From Lamellibrachia satsuma (lineage: Eukaryota > Annelida > Polychaeta > Sabellida > Siboglinidae): DNA of 64,000 bases. The stretch lies in assembly GCA_033239005.1 (NCBI GenBank), contig BSQZ01000122.1, positions 65,001 through 129,000 on the forward strand, in the 5' to 3' direction. Under the pieces are notes generated by a model. That model had not been told where the DNA came from and searched no databases. It saw only the letters and a program-made list of their open reading frames with translations. Shown here piece after piece: positions 1-10,404 of this stretch (positions are counted from its first letter, which is position 1; the number at the start of each line of letters is the position of its first letter). A program made the translations under genes and the position numbers.

Positions 1-1230
1 GCCGCAGCTATTATCCCTTTCCACTTCCCCTAACAACCTTATTCCTCCACTTATCGTAATCCTTCGCATTTCTCACATCCCTCTTTACACATACCTCCCA
101 TCTCACTTACGGTCTGCCACCTTTCCTACGGCCTGGCTATTGTATCGCATTTGTTTTCTTAGGTAGCCGGTCCATCAGCACACCATCCACTACGTAACAC
201 GGTAAAAAAACTTGTTGTCTGTCAACTCGAAAGAGACGCCTATTTCGTTGTACTCAATTATAAGGCTACGTTCCCATAACGTGCTTGCAAAAAGCTTCGA
301 GTACATCAAGTAATATCCAAGCGCCTAATCAACCATGCGGAATAAATATAACTACAACATTTATGTATATGCTTGTGTCACACAATGTTATATGGCTGAT
401 GAATTTCTACTCGTCGAAATTACAAAATACAAACAATGTAATGCGCAATGTATGCATTCATATACTATTAACATCGTCATATCATTATATCATTACAATA
501 ATAAGGCCAAATTCATTTTACATTTATATGACCCAACAAACATGTATGCTGTTTTATTAGGCACTGGGTATTGTTTGTTGGATCTATATCCGCGGTTTTC
601 TGCTGTGAGTACATCAAGTTAGTCCAAGCGACTTTTATCACCCATATTAAGTGCGTCATACGTAAGCAAACTTGCAAACCAAATATCACTATATACATAT
701 ATGTCACTATGCATACATATGGATCATGGGTTTCTGCTTGTCGAAATTATAATGCACAAGCCAACTACATAGGACAGCCTTCGTGTCGGTTTTCTTAGGT
801 AGTCTGCCCTCCACAATCCGCACATCATCCATTACATCACACTTTGTAAAAACAAAAACTGATGTCTGACAACTTGAGAAAGACGCCTCTTTCGAAGAGT
901 TTTTGTTTTGTTCTCACCGGTTGTCTGCTTCGAGTACGTCAAGTAATTCCAAGCACCTTTTATCAACCATGTTAAGTGCGTCATACGTATGCAAACTTGC
1001 AAGCTAAATATCACTATATCATATATATATATAGAGGACATGAGGTAAAGTTAGTAAAGGATCAGTGTAGATTGGATATCTGGAGGACAGTAAATAAATG
1101 AAACAAATTATCTACGGATTGTATAACCGCTAGCAGCGTGAATATGTGCAAGTCATCTACATAGAACAGCGTACGTGTCGGTTTTTAACTTATCTTCAGT
1201 GACTGATTGCGTTTACATAGTCAGTGGTAA
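1..1230. repeat. R1 locally amplified repeat, about three consecutive copies
   Basis: This non-coding repeat recurs at least a dozen times in the window. Each copy carries recognisable blocks in fixed order: TACGGCCTGGC, CCATCCGCACACCATCCATT, GTGCTTGCAAAAG, GTGCGTCATACGTAAGC and CTCGTCGAAATTATAATG. Block sets are visible at about 100-420, 600-800 and 830-1210. Other copies lie near 1620-2030, 2330-2830, 3370-3800, 4470-4820, 5680-6050, 13650-14010, 14610-14980, 22790-23420, 26090-26930, 26930-27340, 27790-28110 and 30740-30870. Short open frames inside it are not conserved between copies, so I see no protein. It could be a non-autonomous DNA element or a local satellite; no terminal repeats were found. 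Confidence 0.75.
1057..1170 (+). pseudogene. LINE (CR1-like) 3'-terminal coding relic
   Basis: Translated, this segment gives KDQCRLDIWRTVN followed by NKLSTDCITASSVN. That fits the end of CR1-type reverse transcriptases, where a stretch like 'FS.R.I..WN.LP..VV.A.SV..FK' precedes the stop. The twin at about 27165-27275 (in SD1) and a related copy at about 40065-40165 share the pattern. It is interrupted by stops and attached to R1 sequence. The family assignment is an inference from this motif only. Confidence 0.45.
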
Positions 1231-1319
1231 TTTGCTTTATCTACTCCTTGAGCATACATCGAACGTTGTTGGAAGGTACCACACACATGCACACGCCCAC
1301 ATATAGGCGCAGGCAGGCC

Positions 1320-1354
1320 CGCACTCACGCACACGCACACGCACACGCACACGC

Positions 1355-1390
<36 letters not shown>
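1320..1390. repeat. ACGCAC/AC microsatellite
   Basis: A run of ACGCAC units passes into pure AC. The corresponding array in the SD1 twin (27455-27537) has more ACGCAC units, so it has changed length since the duplication. Confidence 0.95.
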
Positions 1391-1392
<2 letters not shown>

Positions 1393-1499
1393 CATACGCA
1401 TAAACACACAAGCACATACGCACAGTACAGTCACGATACTTACAAATCAAACCAATCTCCATAAAAAAACAATGATTATCCATATGTATGCGATAACTA

Positions 1500-2040
1500 G
1501 ACATGTTCCGCGAAGACAACGTTCTCTTCAGGGGACTTCGTTATATATGATAGAATTAGCTACATTATGTTGTTACTCGATGCTCAATTTATAAATTAAC
1601 GAGGCGAGTACATGTAGTGTTGCACTGCCTCAGCTGTTACAGCTTGTTCACTTGTCATCCTCCTCCGCGTTCCTCACATCCCCCTCTACGCCTTAGTCTC
1701 GTACCACTTGCAGTATGTCCTTTTTCGCATCTGTTTTCTGAAGTATTCGGCCCTCCACCATCCGCACCCCATCCATTATATGATACTGTTTAAAGAAAAC
1801 AAACTTTTCTCACACAAAGCTTATTTCTTTGTAATACATTATTCCAGTATGCTCCCCTAACATGCTTGCAAAAGAAAAAACATTGTGTCACGCAATGTTA
1901 TGCGACTGATGCGTTTTTTAGTCGTCGAAATGAGCATGTTTGCATCGATTCGTATACTACAATATTATTCCATGTAGTGCAAACCAAACTACTGGATGCT
2001 ATGTCATAAACATAACTAGACGTCGACATTGACATGATAC
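1500..2040. repeat. R1 repeat copy
   Basis: It holds the R1 blocks from the pyrimidine-rich start (CATCCTCCTCCGCGTTCC) through CCATCCGCACCCCATCC, GTGCTTGCAAAAG and TCACGCAATGTTATG. It is part of SD1, repeated at about 27650-28110. No gene is seen. Confidence 0.7.
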
Positions 2041-2165
2041 GATCTATCGGCAAAAAAAGGAAAATCCACGTCTTGTTTGTCTGTGTTGACTTGCCAGCTC
2101 GTTCCTTTGACGCGGCTGCAACAAATTCGAACGGCAGCAGCGTGGTATCGATTACACCTGCCGAA
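2040..2165 (-). pseudogene. Relic of Kunitz-gene promoter/exon 1
   Basis: Read on the minus strand, this contains CACGCTGCTGC, then GGAACGAGCTGGCAAGTCAA and CACAGACAAACAAGACG. This is the same order as the 5' end of the Kunitz gene at 16290-16370 (CACGCTGCAGC, GAACGAGCCGGCAAGTCAA, AGAGACAAATATGAAGAG). The start codon and the splice donor are missing here. The twin in SD1 is at about 28190-28320. Confidence 0.65.
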
Positions 2166-2302
2166 CACTGAAATTAATATCCCACACATAAATGGGGAAA
2201 ACGGTACATGTCTAATAAGACATTATTGAATAGAAATGCACAACGCATTTAATAATTGGCACCAGCTCAATACAGGGGTTTGCCAAAAAATTTCGTATAT
2301 AT

Positions 2303-3892
2303 GATACTACACTTTTGGAAGGAGAAGAGGCTAGTACATGTAATGCTGCACTGTTTTCTTAGGTAATAGGGCCTCCACCAACAGCACCCCTTCCATTACA
2401 TCACAATTTTTCACGAAAAACCCTGTTGTCTGACAACTTGACAGAAACGCATTTTTGTTGTAATAAATTATACCACCATGTTCCCAACGTGAAAAAAAAC
2501 ACACGAAATATATAGCATTTAGCAGTGTTTTTGAATGTGCTCTGCGGTTGCCTGCTTCGAGTGCATCAATTAATGACAAGTGTGTTTTACCAAACATGTT
2601 AAGTACGTCATGCATAAATAAAACAAATATCACTACAACATAGATGTACATTCTTGTGTCACGCAATGTTATATGGCTGATGCGTTTCTACTCGTCGAAA
2701 TTATAATGAACAAGCCATCTACACAAGAGAGCTTCGCGTCGGTTTTTGAACTTATCTGCGGTGATTGATTGCGTTTCAGAGTAATTGGTAATTTGTTTTA
2801 TCTACACCAGGAGCAGGGGTTTGCATACATCGAACTTTGTTGGATGATGGCAGCCTGTACTATGTTGCGCACAGTGATGTTCCTCGTGGAGGTAATCAGT
2901 CGCTGAATAGTTCGACGCTTTTTTTAAATGTGCAAACACCGGCACAACGTTACATATTTAAACTGAACAAAAATACCACTTATTCTGCCGACACAATAAA
3001 AAGCCTGGCAACAGCCAATGACGCATCGATGGTACGGAGTAATAATGTTTAAGCTAACAACATAGTTCTTTAGCCTCAGGCACTTAGTGTTTTGTTTTCA
3101 GATGGCTACAAAACATTTCAACCCACCGTACAAAATGATGTTATGGCAGTATGCATATATAATCCCTTGTATAACCATATGGCTACATATTACGTACCAC
3201 AATAAAATAAATACAGCCATCTGCTTATATTATGATACTACACTTTTGGAAGGAATCCTATGTGGCTGCGATATATAGAAATGTTCCGCGAGGCTTAATA
3301 TATTTTCTCCACTAGGGACTACGTTATGCATGGCAGCCTTATAATTAGCTACATTTTGTTCTTGCGCGATGTTCCGTTTATAAAGAGACGAGACTAGTAC
3401 ATGTAGTGCTGCAATGTTTTCTTCGATTACATAAAATTTTTTCAAGAAAAAACGTTTTCTTAAAACTTGACATACACGCCTTTTTTGTTGTAATAAATGT
3501 TACCGCCATATTCCCCTAACGTGCTTGCAAAAGAAAAAACACAAGAAACAGATAGCATTTCAGGAGTGTTTTTGTATGTGCTCTGCGGTTGACTGCTTCG
3601 AGTACATCAATTAATTACAAGAGTGTTTTACCAAACATGTTAAGTACGTCATACATAAATAAAACAAATATCACTACAACATAGATGTATATTTTAGTGT
3701 CACGCAATGTTATATGGCTGGTGGGTTTCCTCTCGTCGAAATTATAATGAACACGCCATCTACACAAGAGAGCTTCGCGTCAGTGTTACTTCGTGTTTCA
3801 CTCGCATCCTTTTTGTTCCGGGACACCCTGTCCCGACAACATGCAAACGTATATAATCTGAAAATATCGTAACTTCAGTGTATGTTTCTTTC
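2303..3892. repeat. Mosaic of R1 and other dispersed repeat modules
   Basis: R1 copies occupy about 2310-2840 and 3240-3800. Between them, 2860-3060 holds a module shared with 19940-20010 and 25880-25985 (blocks such as GTCGCTGAATAGTTC). Next, 3090-3240 is an inverted relative of 34990-35160 (ATTACGTACCACAATAAA, GCCATCTGCT). An open frame at 2837-3052 lies wholly inside repeat and I do not regard it as a gene. Confidence 0.6.
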
Positions 3893-4021
<129 letters not shown>

Positions 4022-4282
4022 ATTTGAGTAATTTTTTTAAACTCATGTGACATGTTATGCTTTAGTACAGACATGTATGATATCATACATTGTAATCTAT
4101 AATGTTATGATGAACTGCTAACAACGAATATGTTGGCAGCGTGTTTTAACGGGTTTATCCTAATAAATCCATACGACTGCATTTTCTGCTCTGCTATTCC
4201 ACATAGAGACTTGTATACACCTACCATATAACACTTAAATCCATTTTTGCATTCATATACCCACGTTGATGAGCACCCGCAC

Positions 4283-4340
<58 letters not shown>
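4283..4340. repeat. (AC)n microsatellite in array unit 1
   Basis: A pure AC run follows GATGAGCACCCGCACGG. In unit 2 (5500-5570) and unit 3 (13450-13540) the same place holds mixed GCAC and AC; in unit 4 (14416-14554) it has expanded to about 138 bp. Confidence 0.95.
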
Positions 4341-4341
<1 letters not shown>

Positions 4342-5172
4342 AGCACATATAAGCACGCACGCAAGCACGCACGCATGCACCACACATACCATACGTATAG
4401 CCACACACTACGAACTAACGAACGCACAGTTCGTTCACGACACCTCCAAAACTCATCCCTCTTTACACAGACCTCCCATCTCACCTAAGCTCTGCCTTTT
4501 TCTTACGGCCTGGCTGTTTCATAGCATTTGTTTTCTTTGGTTGTCTGCCCTCCGCCATCCGCACACCATCCATTACATAACACTTTTTGAAGAAAAAACC
4601 TTCTTTTTCTGAAAACCTGAGAGAGACGCCTATTTAGTTGTAATAAAGCATTCCTCTTTTATGGTCCCCTAACGTGCTTGCAAAAGAAAACAAAGACACG
4701 AAACTTATGGTGTTTCAACAGCGTTTTTGCATGTGCTTAGAAGTTGTCTGCTAATATTTCCAAGCGCGTTTTTCAACCATTTTAAATGCGTCATATGTAA
4801 GCAATCTTGCAAAACCAGTGGTGGTGGCTTAGCGCTATTGCGTCATCCCAAGTTCTTATTGGCGACACTCAAGCTTATGGTGAACTGTGGTATTGGCATT
4901 GCGAACGACATTTGAGTAAATTTTTTAAACTCGTGTAACATGTAGTGCTTTAGTACAGACAAGTATGATATCATAAATTGTAATATATAATATAATGATG
5001 AACTGCTAACAACGAAAATGTTGGCAGCGTGTTTTAACGTTGCGGGTTCCCTCATACATAACGTTAGCTGCGAGCCTATTTATGAATGTCAAAGTTTATG
5101 CAGAATAAGAACGCAAGCCAGGTTAGAGCGAAACAGACCAAATTAAATTTAGGAATTAATGTACCAGCATTA

Positions 5173-5205
5173 TGCCAACATTCAACAGGGAATTGAATGT
5201 TGGCA
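5173..5205. repeat. 13-bp-arm hairpin in array unit 1
   Basis: TGCCAACATTCAA and its exact reverse complement TTGAATGTTGGCA flank a 7-nt loop CAGGGAA. Confidence 0.85.
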
Positions 5206-6399
5206 AAAATTCAAGGACGAATCAAAACAAGCATACTGGCCCCAAATGGAATTTACACATAATATGTAATATTTACTGACATAATACGCCAATCTTCACA
5301 TAAGTAACCCTAATGAGTTGCTGCATTACACAATGTGTCTACGAGCCTATGCTATATCTTGTCACGGGTTTATCCTAATAAATTCATACGACTACATTTT
5401 CTGCGCTGTTATTCCACATAAAGACTTGTATACACCTACCACATGACACTTAAATCCATTTATGCATTCATATACCCACGTTGATGAGCACCCGCAAGGA
5501 CACACTCATACACACATAAGCTCGCACGCACGCTAGCACGCACGCATGCACACACACACACACATATATAAGCACGCACGCACGCACGCAAGCACGCACG
5601 CATGCACCACACATACCATACGTATAGCCACACACTACGAACTAACGAACGCACAGTTCATTCACGACACCTCCAAATCTCATCCCTCTTTACGCAAACC
5701 TCCCATCTCACCTACGCTCTGCCTTTTTTCTACGGCCTGGCTGTTTCATAGCATTTGTTTTCTTTGGTAGTCTGCCCTCCGCCATCCGCACACCATTCAT
5801 TACATAACACTTTTTTAAAGATAAAACCTTGTTTTCTGAAAACCTGAGAGAGACCGCTATTTATTTGTAATAAAGCATTCCTCCTTTATGGTCCCCTAAC
5901 GTGCTTGCAAAAGAAAACAAAGACACGAAACATCTGGTGTTTCAGCAGCATTTTTGCATGTGCTTAGCAGTTGTCTGCTAATATTTCCAAGCGCGTTTTT
6001 CAACCATTTTAAATGCGTCATATGTAAGCAATCTTGCAAAACCAGCGGTGGTGGCTAAGCGCTATTGCGTCATCCCAAGTTCTTGTTGGCGACACTCAAG
6101 CTTATGATGAACTGTGGTATGGGCATGGCGGAAGACATTTGAGTAAATTTGTTAAACTCATGTAACATGTTGTGCTTTAGTACAGACAAGTATGATATCA
6201 TAAATTGTAATATATAATATAATGATGAACTGCTAACAACGAAAATGTTGGCAGCGTGTTTTAACGTTGCGGGTTCCCTCATACATAACGTTAGCTGCGA
6301 GCCTCTTTATGAATGTCAAAGTTTATGCAGAATAAGAACGTAAGCCAGGTAAGAGCGAAACAGACCAAATTAAATTTAGGAATTAATGTACCAGCATTA

Positions 6400-6432
6400 T
6401 GCCAACATTCAACAGGGAATTGAATGTTGGCA
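6400..6432. repeat. Same 13-bp-arm hairpin in array unit 2
   Basis: Arms and loop are identical to 5173-5205. The element is deleted from unit 3, where the unit tail is missing. Confidence 0.85.
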
Positions 6433-6605
6433 AAACATTCAAGGACGAATCAAAACAAGCATACTGGCCCCAAATGGAATTTACACATAATATGTAATAT
6501 CTACTGACATAATACGCCAATCTTCACATAAGTAACCCTAATGAGTTGCTGCATTACACAATGTGTCTACTAGCCTATGCTATATCTTGTCACGGGTTTA
6601 TCCTA

Positions 6606-6695
6606 GTAAGGTTGCATTAACAGTACACTGACAATCCAAACATCCACCACAGAAACATAAACCACTTTTTTACTGTGCTAAAAATTACATTTATG
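6606..6695. repeat. 90-bp direct terminal repeat, left copy
   Basis: It starts GTAAGGTTGCATTAACAG and ends AATTACATTTATG, and matches 13332-13421 with a single mismatch. It abuts array sequence (TTTATCCTA) on its outer side. Confidence 0.9.
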
Positions 6696-7595
6696 TTTCC
6701 TGTGGTGTCGAATGCGTAGAGAGACGCTGGTCTAGTTTCAAGTGTGGCCGCAGCTTGTTTGATGTAGGAATAAGGGAGACGGATACATATGTAAAGGTTG
6801 GTAAAGGGCATATTTTAATGCCAGGTTGTATGCATCACAAGTACACCAGTAAACATAATAATTGTACAAACAAGTCGACTATAACCAGTTATTGATGTAC
6901 CCAATAAAACAACAGTGTATGCACACAACCAATTAAACTGGTAATCACCATAATACATCAAAGGTGAGGGGCTACCTGCCACAGGCATTACTCCATAGAG
7001 ATAAGTGCCACCCCCACCCAAGGCCACACAGTAAGAACACTGAAAACGATACCAATTTGATACACTGACTAACTGTCGAGCTATTGTACAGACACAATAT
7101 TTATAAAATAATTCGATGCACACACAAATATATAAGCACTATTTGTTATTGATGCACCCTCTTGACCCTCCTGAACAAGCCAATGTGATACTCATTAACT
7201 GTCGAGCTAGTGTACAGACACAATACCTCCAACAACAACAATTTGATGCACCCACAAATATATAAGCATTATTTGTTAATGATGTACCATCTTGACTCTC
7301 AGACCCGGCTGAGCAAACCAATTTGATACACCGACTAACTGCCGAGCTATTGTACAGACACAATACTTATAAAATAATTTGATGCACACACAAATGTGTA
7401 AGAACTATTTGTTATTGATGCACCATTTTGACTCTCAGACCCGGCTGAGCAAGTCAGTCTGGCACATCTGCTAACTTACAGCAAAGAAAGCATAACTGTA
7501 AGAGGATATTGTGTAAAACAAGAAATACACCACATATATACAGTAGATGTTATTCATGTGATGAGCAGCAGCACCCTATTCGCAACCAGTGTTTA
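6696..7595 (-). repeat. 3' non-coding part of the YR element with three 126-140-bp tandem units
   Basis: The motif GTCGAGCTATTGTACAGACA recurs at 7075, 7201 (CTAG variant) and 7341 (GCCGAG variant), each followed by AATAATTTGATGCAC-like and ACTATTTGTTATTGATGCA blocks. The array spans about 7046-7460. It lies downstream of the recombinase stop, where Ngaro-type elements keep their terminal repeat sequences. No open frame of note is present. Confidence 0.75.
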
Positions 7596-8570
7596 TTAAA
7601 GTTTCATCATTGGGATTCGGATATAACGACGAAAAGCAGTCGATTTCCATCGGCCCATTGCCTGAATTTGGACATCTGTAAAGCCCCGTGTAGCAGCTGT
7701 AGTTGCTGCACCTATGCGGAATGAGTGGCACTTGTAAAGACTTGGATTGTAGCCTGCATGAGAAAGACATGCTGAGAGCTGAGAGGCAAAATATGATCTT
7801 GACATAGGGGATTTATCAGGGAAAACAAAGAGTGGCCCCATCGCAGAACCACGAATGTGCAGATAGTTACATAAAAGTTTCACTGGGCAATTAATGGATT
7901 GGGACATTATCTCAAGAACAACAGGCCTGTTCACCTGTTGATGCTTAGCATGTCTGATCGTGAGCCTCAAAGAAGTGTTGCTGCCTCCCTTGTGACCTGG
8001 GACCACCTCTATGTCACTCCTTTGTATCACATGTCCTGATAACACTCCAGATCGTACACAGATTTCCCCTATCCTTAAAAAACCGTGAAATGCCAGCATA
8101 AACATTGCAGCTATACATAACTGTGAAAATTTGTTAGGAATCACTGCTTTAGTTGCCTTGGTAAGTTGACCTAGCATGCATAAATAAATTGGTCGTCTCG
8201 AATCAATTGTACTTGTCCGTTTTTGAATAACCAGTAGAAGCTTCTTAATGTAAAAAATATCCGCTGGGTCTGTTAACCCAATTATCTTATGGCTGTAAGA
8301 TACTGCTGACACAGTGGACAAAATAGTCGAAGAAGCATAATTGCCTGAGTACATGTGAGTTATGAACCCAGCTAGATTATGTTGAGAAAAAGGGAAAACC
8401 CTCTTGCCTGGGCTAATGGAAGATATATAGGTACGTAACATATTGACACTGCGCTTATATGCTGCTCGGGTTGTTGGTGCTAATGATGATTTTACCAGTT
8501 GACGCTCTAATCTAGAAGAACATCTGGTTTTAGTGCATCTGGTATTGCCACTGGTGTGCAATCTAGCCAA
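7596..8570 (-). CDS. Tyrosine recombinase of the YR retrotransposon
   Basis: A 324-residue open frame replaces the DDE integrase of other retroelements. It would insert a circular DNA intermediate by strand exchange through a 3'-phosphotyrosine, without target-site duplication. Visible catalytic elements are Arg166 in FLRIGEI, the HxxR box at 282-285 (CHSFRIGAATTAATRG) and the nucleophile Tyr316 in FRRYIR near the C-terminus, after MGRWKS. The N-terminal 130 residues fit the core-binding domain (LAPTTRAAYKRSVNMLRTYI). Length and motifs are normal and no stop or frame change interrupts it. It overlaps the end of the RNase H frame by 64 nt in another frame, so its true start may lie inside the overlap or depend on recoding; the ATG used is only the first available. 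Confidence 0.88.
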   Translation of the reverse strand: MARLHTSGNTRCTKTRCSSRLERQLVKSSLAPTTRAAYKRSVNMLRTYISSISPGKRVFPFSQHNLAGFITHMYSGNYASSTILSTVSAVSYSHKIIGLTDPADIFYIKKLLLVIQKRTSTIDSRRPIYLCMLGQLTKATKAVIPNKFSQLCIAAMFMLAFHGFLRIGEICVRSGVLSGHVIQRSDIEVVPGHKGGSNTSLRLTIRHAKHQQVNRPVVLEIMSQSINCPVKLLCNYLHIRGSAMGPLFVFPDKSPMSRSYFASQLSACLSHAGYNPSLYKCHSFRIGAATTAATRGFTDVQIQAMGRWKSTAFRRYIRIPMMKL

Positions 8571-8839
8571 GGAGCCACGTTCCTGGCTTTGCCGATCTGC
8601 AATCGAGAAAGGTGGTCTGCTATAACATTCTCATAACCAGGAACATGACTGCATCGAAATAAAACATTGTATTTCAAACATGCCAGAACCAATCTTCTCA
8701 CCAGCTTCATAATAGCTCGATTCTTAGATGTACACTTATTGACAATATCCACCACACCTGAGTTGTCAGACATGAAAATTATACAGTGATTAGCCAGCAA
8801 TTTTCCAAACAATTCTGCTGCTAACACTAAGGGATACAA
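8507..8839 (-). CDS. C-terminal half of RNase H, out of frame with the RT frame
   Basis: This 110-residue frame continues the RNase H domain of the upstream RT frame. It contains the catalytic Asp in FMSDNSGVV, the helix NKCTSKNRAIMKLVRRLVL, and the family end HVPGYENVIADHLSRLQ. The matching domain start, LYTDASSDIGFAVV, lies in the 8827-10404 frame. The domain is thus split between two frames, and similarity in this frame can be followed upstream to about 8896, well before the first Met. Either a one-base indel in a run of six A residues broke the gene or ribosomes shift there. Confidence 0.75.
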   Translation of the reverse strand: MYPLVLAAELFGKLLANHCIIFMSDNSGVVDIVNKCTSKNRAIMKLVRRLVLACLKYNVLFRCSHVPGYENVIADHLSRLQIGKARNVAPWLDCTPVAIPDALKPDVLLD

Positions 8840-10404
8840 CTCGAGTAGGGTGATATCTGCTGATGTGAAGGGCCTATGCCATCTCCCTGATACCCATTTT
8901 TTCCAAATACAACTGCGAAACCTATGTCACTGGAAGCATCCGTGTATAGTTTAATCGTGGTTGAAGAAAGAAACTGCTGCTCTAGAAACATGCTCTTCCC
9001 ATTAAATGATACAAGGAATTCCTGCCAGGCAGCTAAATCTGCACGTGCTTCGTGATTCAATGTCACAAAATGATTAAGCCTAGTAACACCAATTGTCAAA
9101 TTAATCAACCGACGGAGAAATGCCCTACCAGGTGGCACAACCAAGCAAGCAAAATTAAGCAGACCAATAAGTGAAAGTAAATCTTTCAAAGTGACCTTGC
9201 GACGGTTTGTGATACGGTTCACTAACGATGTAGCTTTCGTTAGCTTATCTTCTGGTAGACGAAGCTCCATCACAGCCGTGTCAATCTCAATGCCATACAC
9301 AATTTGACACGTAGAGGGAAGACACCTCTTGCCATGGTTTAATGGAATGCCAATGTCCTGCGAAAGCTTTTCAAAAGAAAGCAATGAAGTTAAACAAGTT
9401 GATTCATTACAAGGACCAAAAAAGATGAAATCGTCCAACAAATGAGTCACTTTGCTAACCCCAAAATGTGTCTGCAATATCCACTGCAGTGCTCGACTAA
9501 ATCGCTCAAATGTCTGACAACTGACTGCAGAACCCATCGGGAGAACTTTATCATGATAGAACATACCATTCCAGGTGAAACCAAGTAATGGGTAATCTTG
9601 TGGTCTAATGGGTACTAGCCTAAAAGCATCCTGTATATCTGCTTTTGCTATTAACGAGTTATGACCGCATGACCTGACCAAATCAATGACTATGTCCAAT
9701 GATTCATATTGCACTGTTGTGTATTCCTTAGATGTATAAAAATTTATGGAGTCGCCTTTTGGAAATGATAAATCATGAATGAGCCTGAACTTGCCAATTT
9801 CATGCTTCGGGACTAAACCGAGAGGTGAGGCCTGGAAGTTTGGAAAGGGAACCTGTTGAAATGGCCCAGCTATACGACCCAAGTGCATTTCATGTCTCAA
9901 TTTATCATCCACTAGTGATGGTGCCTGCAGAGCGGATTGGTGATTGCCAGAACACCTGATGCAGTGTGGGCCATCATAATGTAAAGAGAAACCTAGCGAA
10001 AACCCATCTAATAACATAGAAGTGTCAGGTTTGTTGTAGCCCACAAGATACCCGGCCATTGTCTCACAGTTTATTGGTGTTGGGAGCGCGTGGTGCAATT
10101 GGGCGTCCACCCCTTTGTGGGTGGGATGGGCGCAAACCACAACGACTGGTGGGATGTTTCCCGAAACATTTTGAGCATGCGTGTTTGAAGTGACACGCAG
10201 ATTTGGTGCAGCTGCCAAACTGCTCGAACTGGAAGCACTGGCCTTTTTGGAACAACTGGTTACTGATGGCTGGACTGCGGACGGAACCACCCCTGCTTCG
10301 GTTGACTTGCCCACGAAAGGAATAACCGACTGCTTTGCTGTTAACAGTTTGTTCCAGACAGCGGAACCGTGCATCCCAGTGGACCTGACCAAAGTGTAAC
10401 CCAT
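8827..10404 (-). CDS. Reverse transcriptase and N-terminal RNase H of the YR retrotransposon
   Basis: A 525-residue frame. The first ~125 residues overlap the Gag gene in another frame and are probably not translated as shown. RT similarity begins near LPTPINCETMAGYL. RT motifs follow: SPLGLVPKHEIGKFRLIHDL, the first catalytic Asp in AKADIQDAFRLVPI, LPMGSAVSCQTFERF, and the catalytic pair in HLLDDFIFF (Asp324/Asp325, LLDD in place of YxDD, common in DIRS elements). RNase H starts at residue 486 (LYTDASSD). The frame then ends within 40 residues because RNase H continues in the -1 frame (8507-8896). RT synthesises element DNA from the RNA and RNase H degrades the template. Confidence 0.85.
   Translation of the reverse strand: MGYTLVRSTGMHGSAVWNKLLTAKQSVIPFVGKSTEAGVVPSAVQPSVTSCSKKASASSSSSLAAAPNLRVTSNTHAQNVSGNIPPVVVVCAHPTHKGVDAQLHHALPTPINCETMAGYLVGYNKPDTSMLLDGFSLGFSLHYDGPHCIRCSGNHQSALQAPSLVDDKLRHEMHLGRIAGPFQQVPFPNFQASPLGLVPKHEIGKFRLIHDLSFPKGDSINFYTSKEYTTVQYESLDIVIDLVRSCGHNSLIAKADIQDAFRLVPIRPQDYPLLGFTWNGMFYHDKVLPMGSAVSCQTFERFSRALQWILQTHFGVSKVTHLLDDFIFFGPCNESTCLTSLLSFEKLSQDIGIPLNHGKRCLPSTCQIVYGIEIDTAVMELRLPEDKLTKATSLVNRITNRRKVTLKDLLSLIGLLNFACLVVPPGRAFLRRLINLTIGVTRLNHFVTLNHEARADLAAWQEFLVSFNGKSMFLEQQFLSSTTIKLYTDASSDIGFAVVFGKNGYQGDGIGPSHQQISPYSSCIP
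8896..8902 (-). other. In-phase slippery heptamer A AAA AAT within RNase H
   Basis: On the minus strand, codons GGA AAA AAT form an X-XXY-YYZ heptamer in the zero frame. Moving back one base after AAT enters TGG GTA TCA, which is exactly the frame of the rest of RNase H. This is the geometry of a -1 frameshift site. A simple homopolymer indel would look the same; mid-domain recoding would be unusual, so I favour a lesion. Confidence 0.4.

Larger units (their letters stand above)
51..2302. repeat. Segmental duplication SD1, left copy
   Basis: This segment is almost identical to 26178-28450, in the same orientation. The match starts at CTTATCGTAATCCTTCGC (offset 26,127). It ends after TTTGCCAAAAAATTTCGTAT, where the left copy runs into an R1 copy and the right copy continues into Kunitz-upstream sequence. 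The largest length difference is in the ACGCAC repeat (about 1320-1390 here, longer at 27455-27537). The high identity across non-coding DNA points to a recent duplication. Confidence 0.85.
4154..6605. repeat. Tandem array of 1.22-kb units (units 1, 2 and start of 3)
   Basis: The marker TTTATCCTA.TAA recurs at 4154, 5369 and 6597, giving unit lengths of 1,215 and 1,228 bp. Each unit holds, in order, a TCCATACGACTGCATTTTCT block, an AC/GCAC microsatellite after GATGAGCACCCGCA, an R1 copy, a module with GCGCTATTGCGTCATC and GGCAGCGTGTTTTAACG, and a tail with a hairpin and ending CTATATCTTGTCACGGG. Unit 3 is interrupted at 6606 by the YR retrotransposon and resumes at 13422. No coding capacity is conserved between units. 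Confidence 0.85.

Noticed and set aside
285..798. Open frames repeated at 335-622 and 26462-26749
   Set aside because: They recur only because the DNA is duplicated (SD1); other R1 copies do not keep the frames.
2837..3052. 71-residue frame in the 2860-3060 module
   Set aside because: Related copies at 19940-20010 and 25880-25985 do not preserve it.
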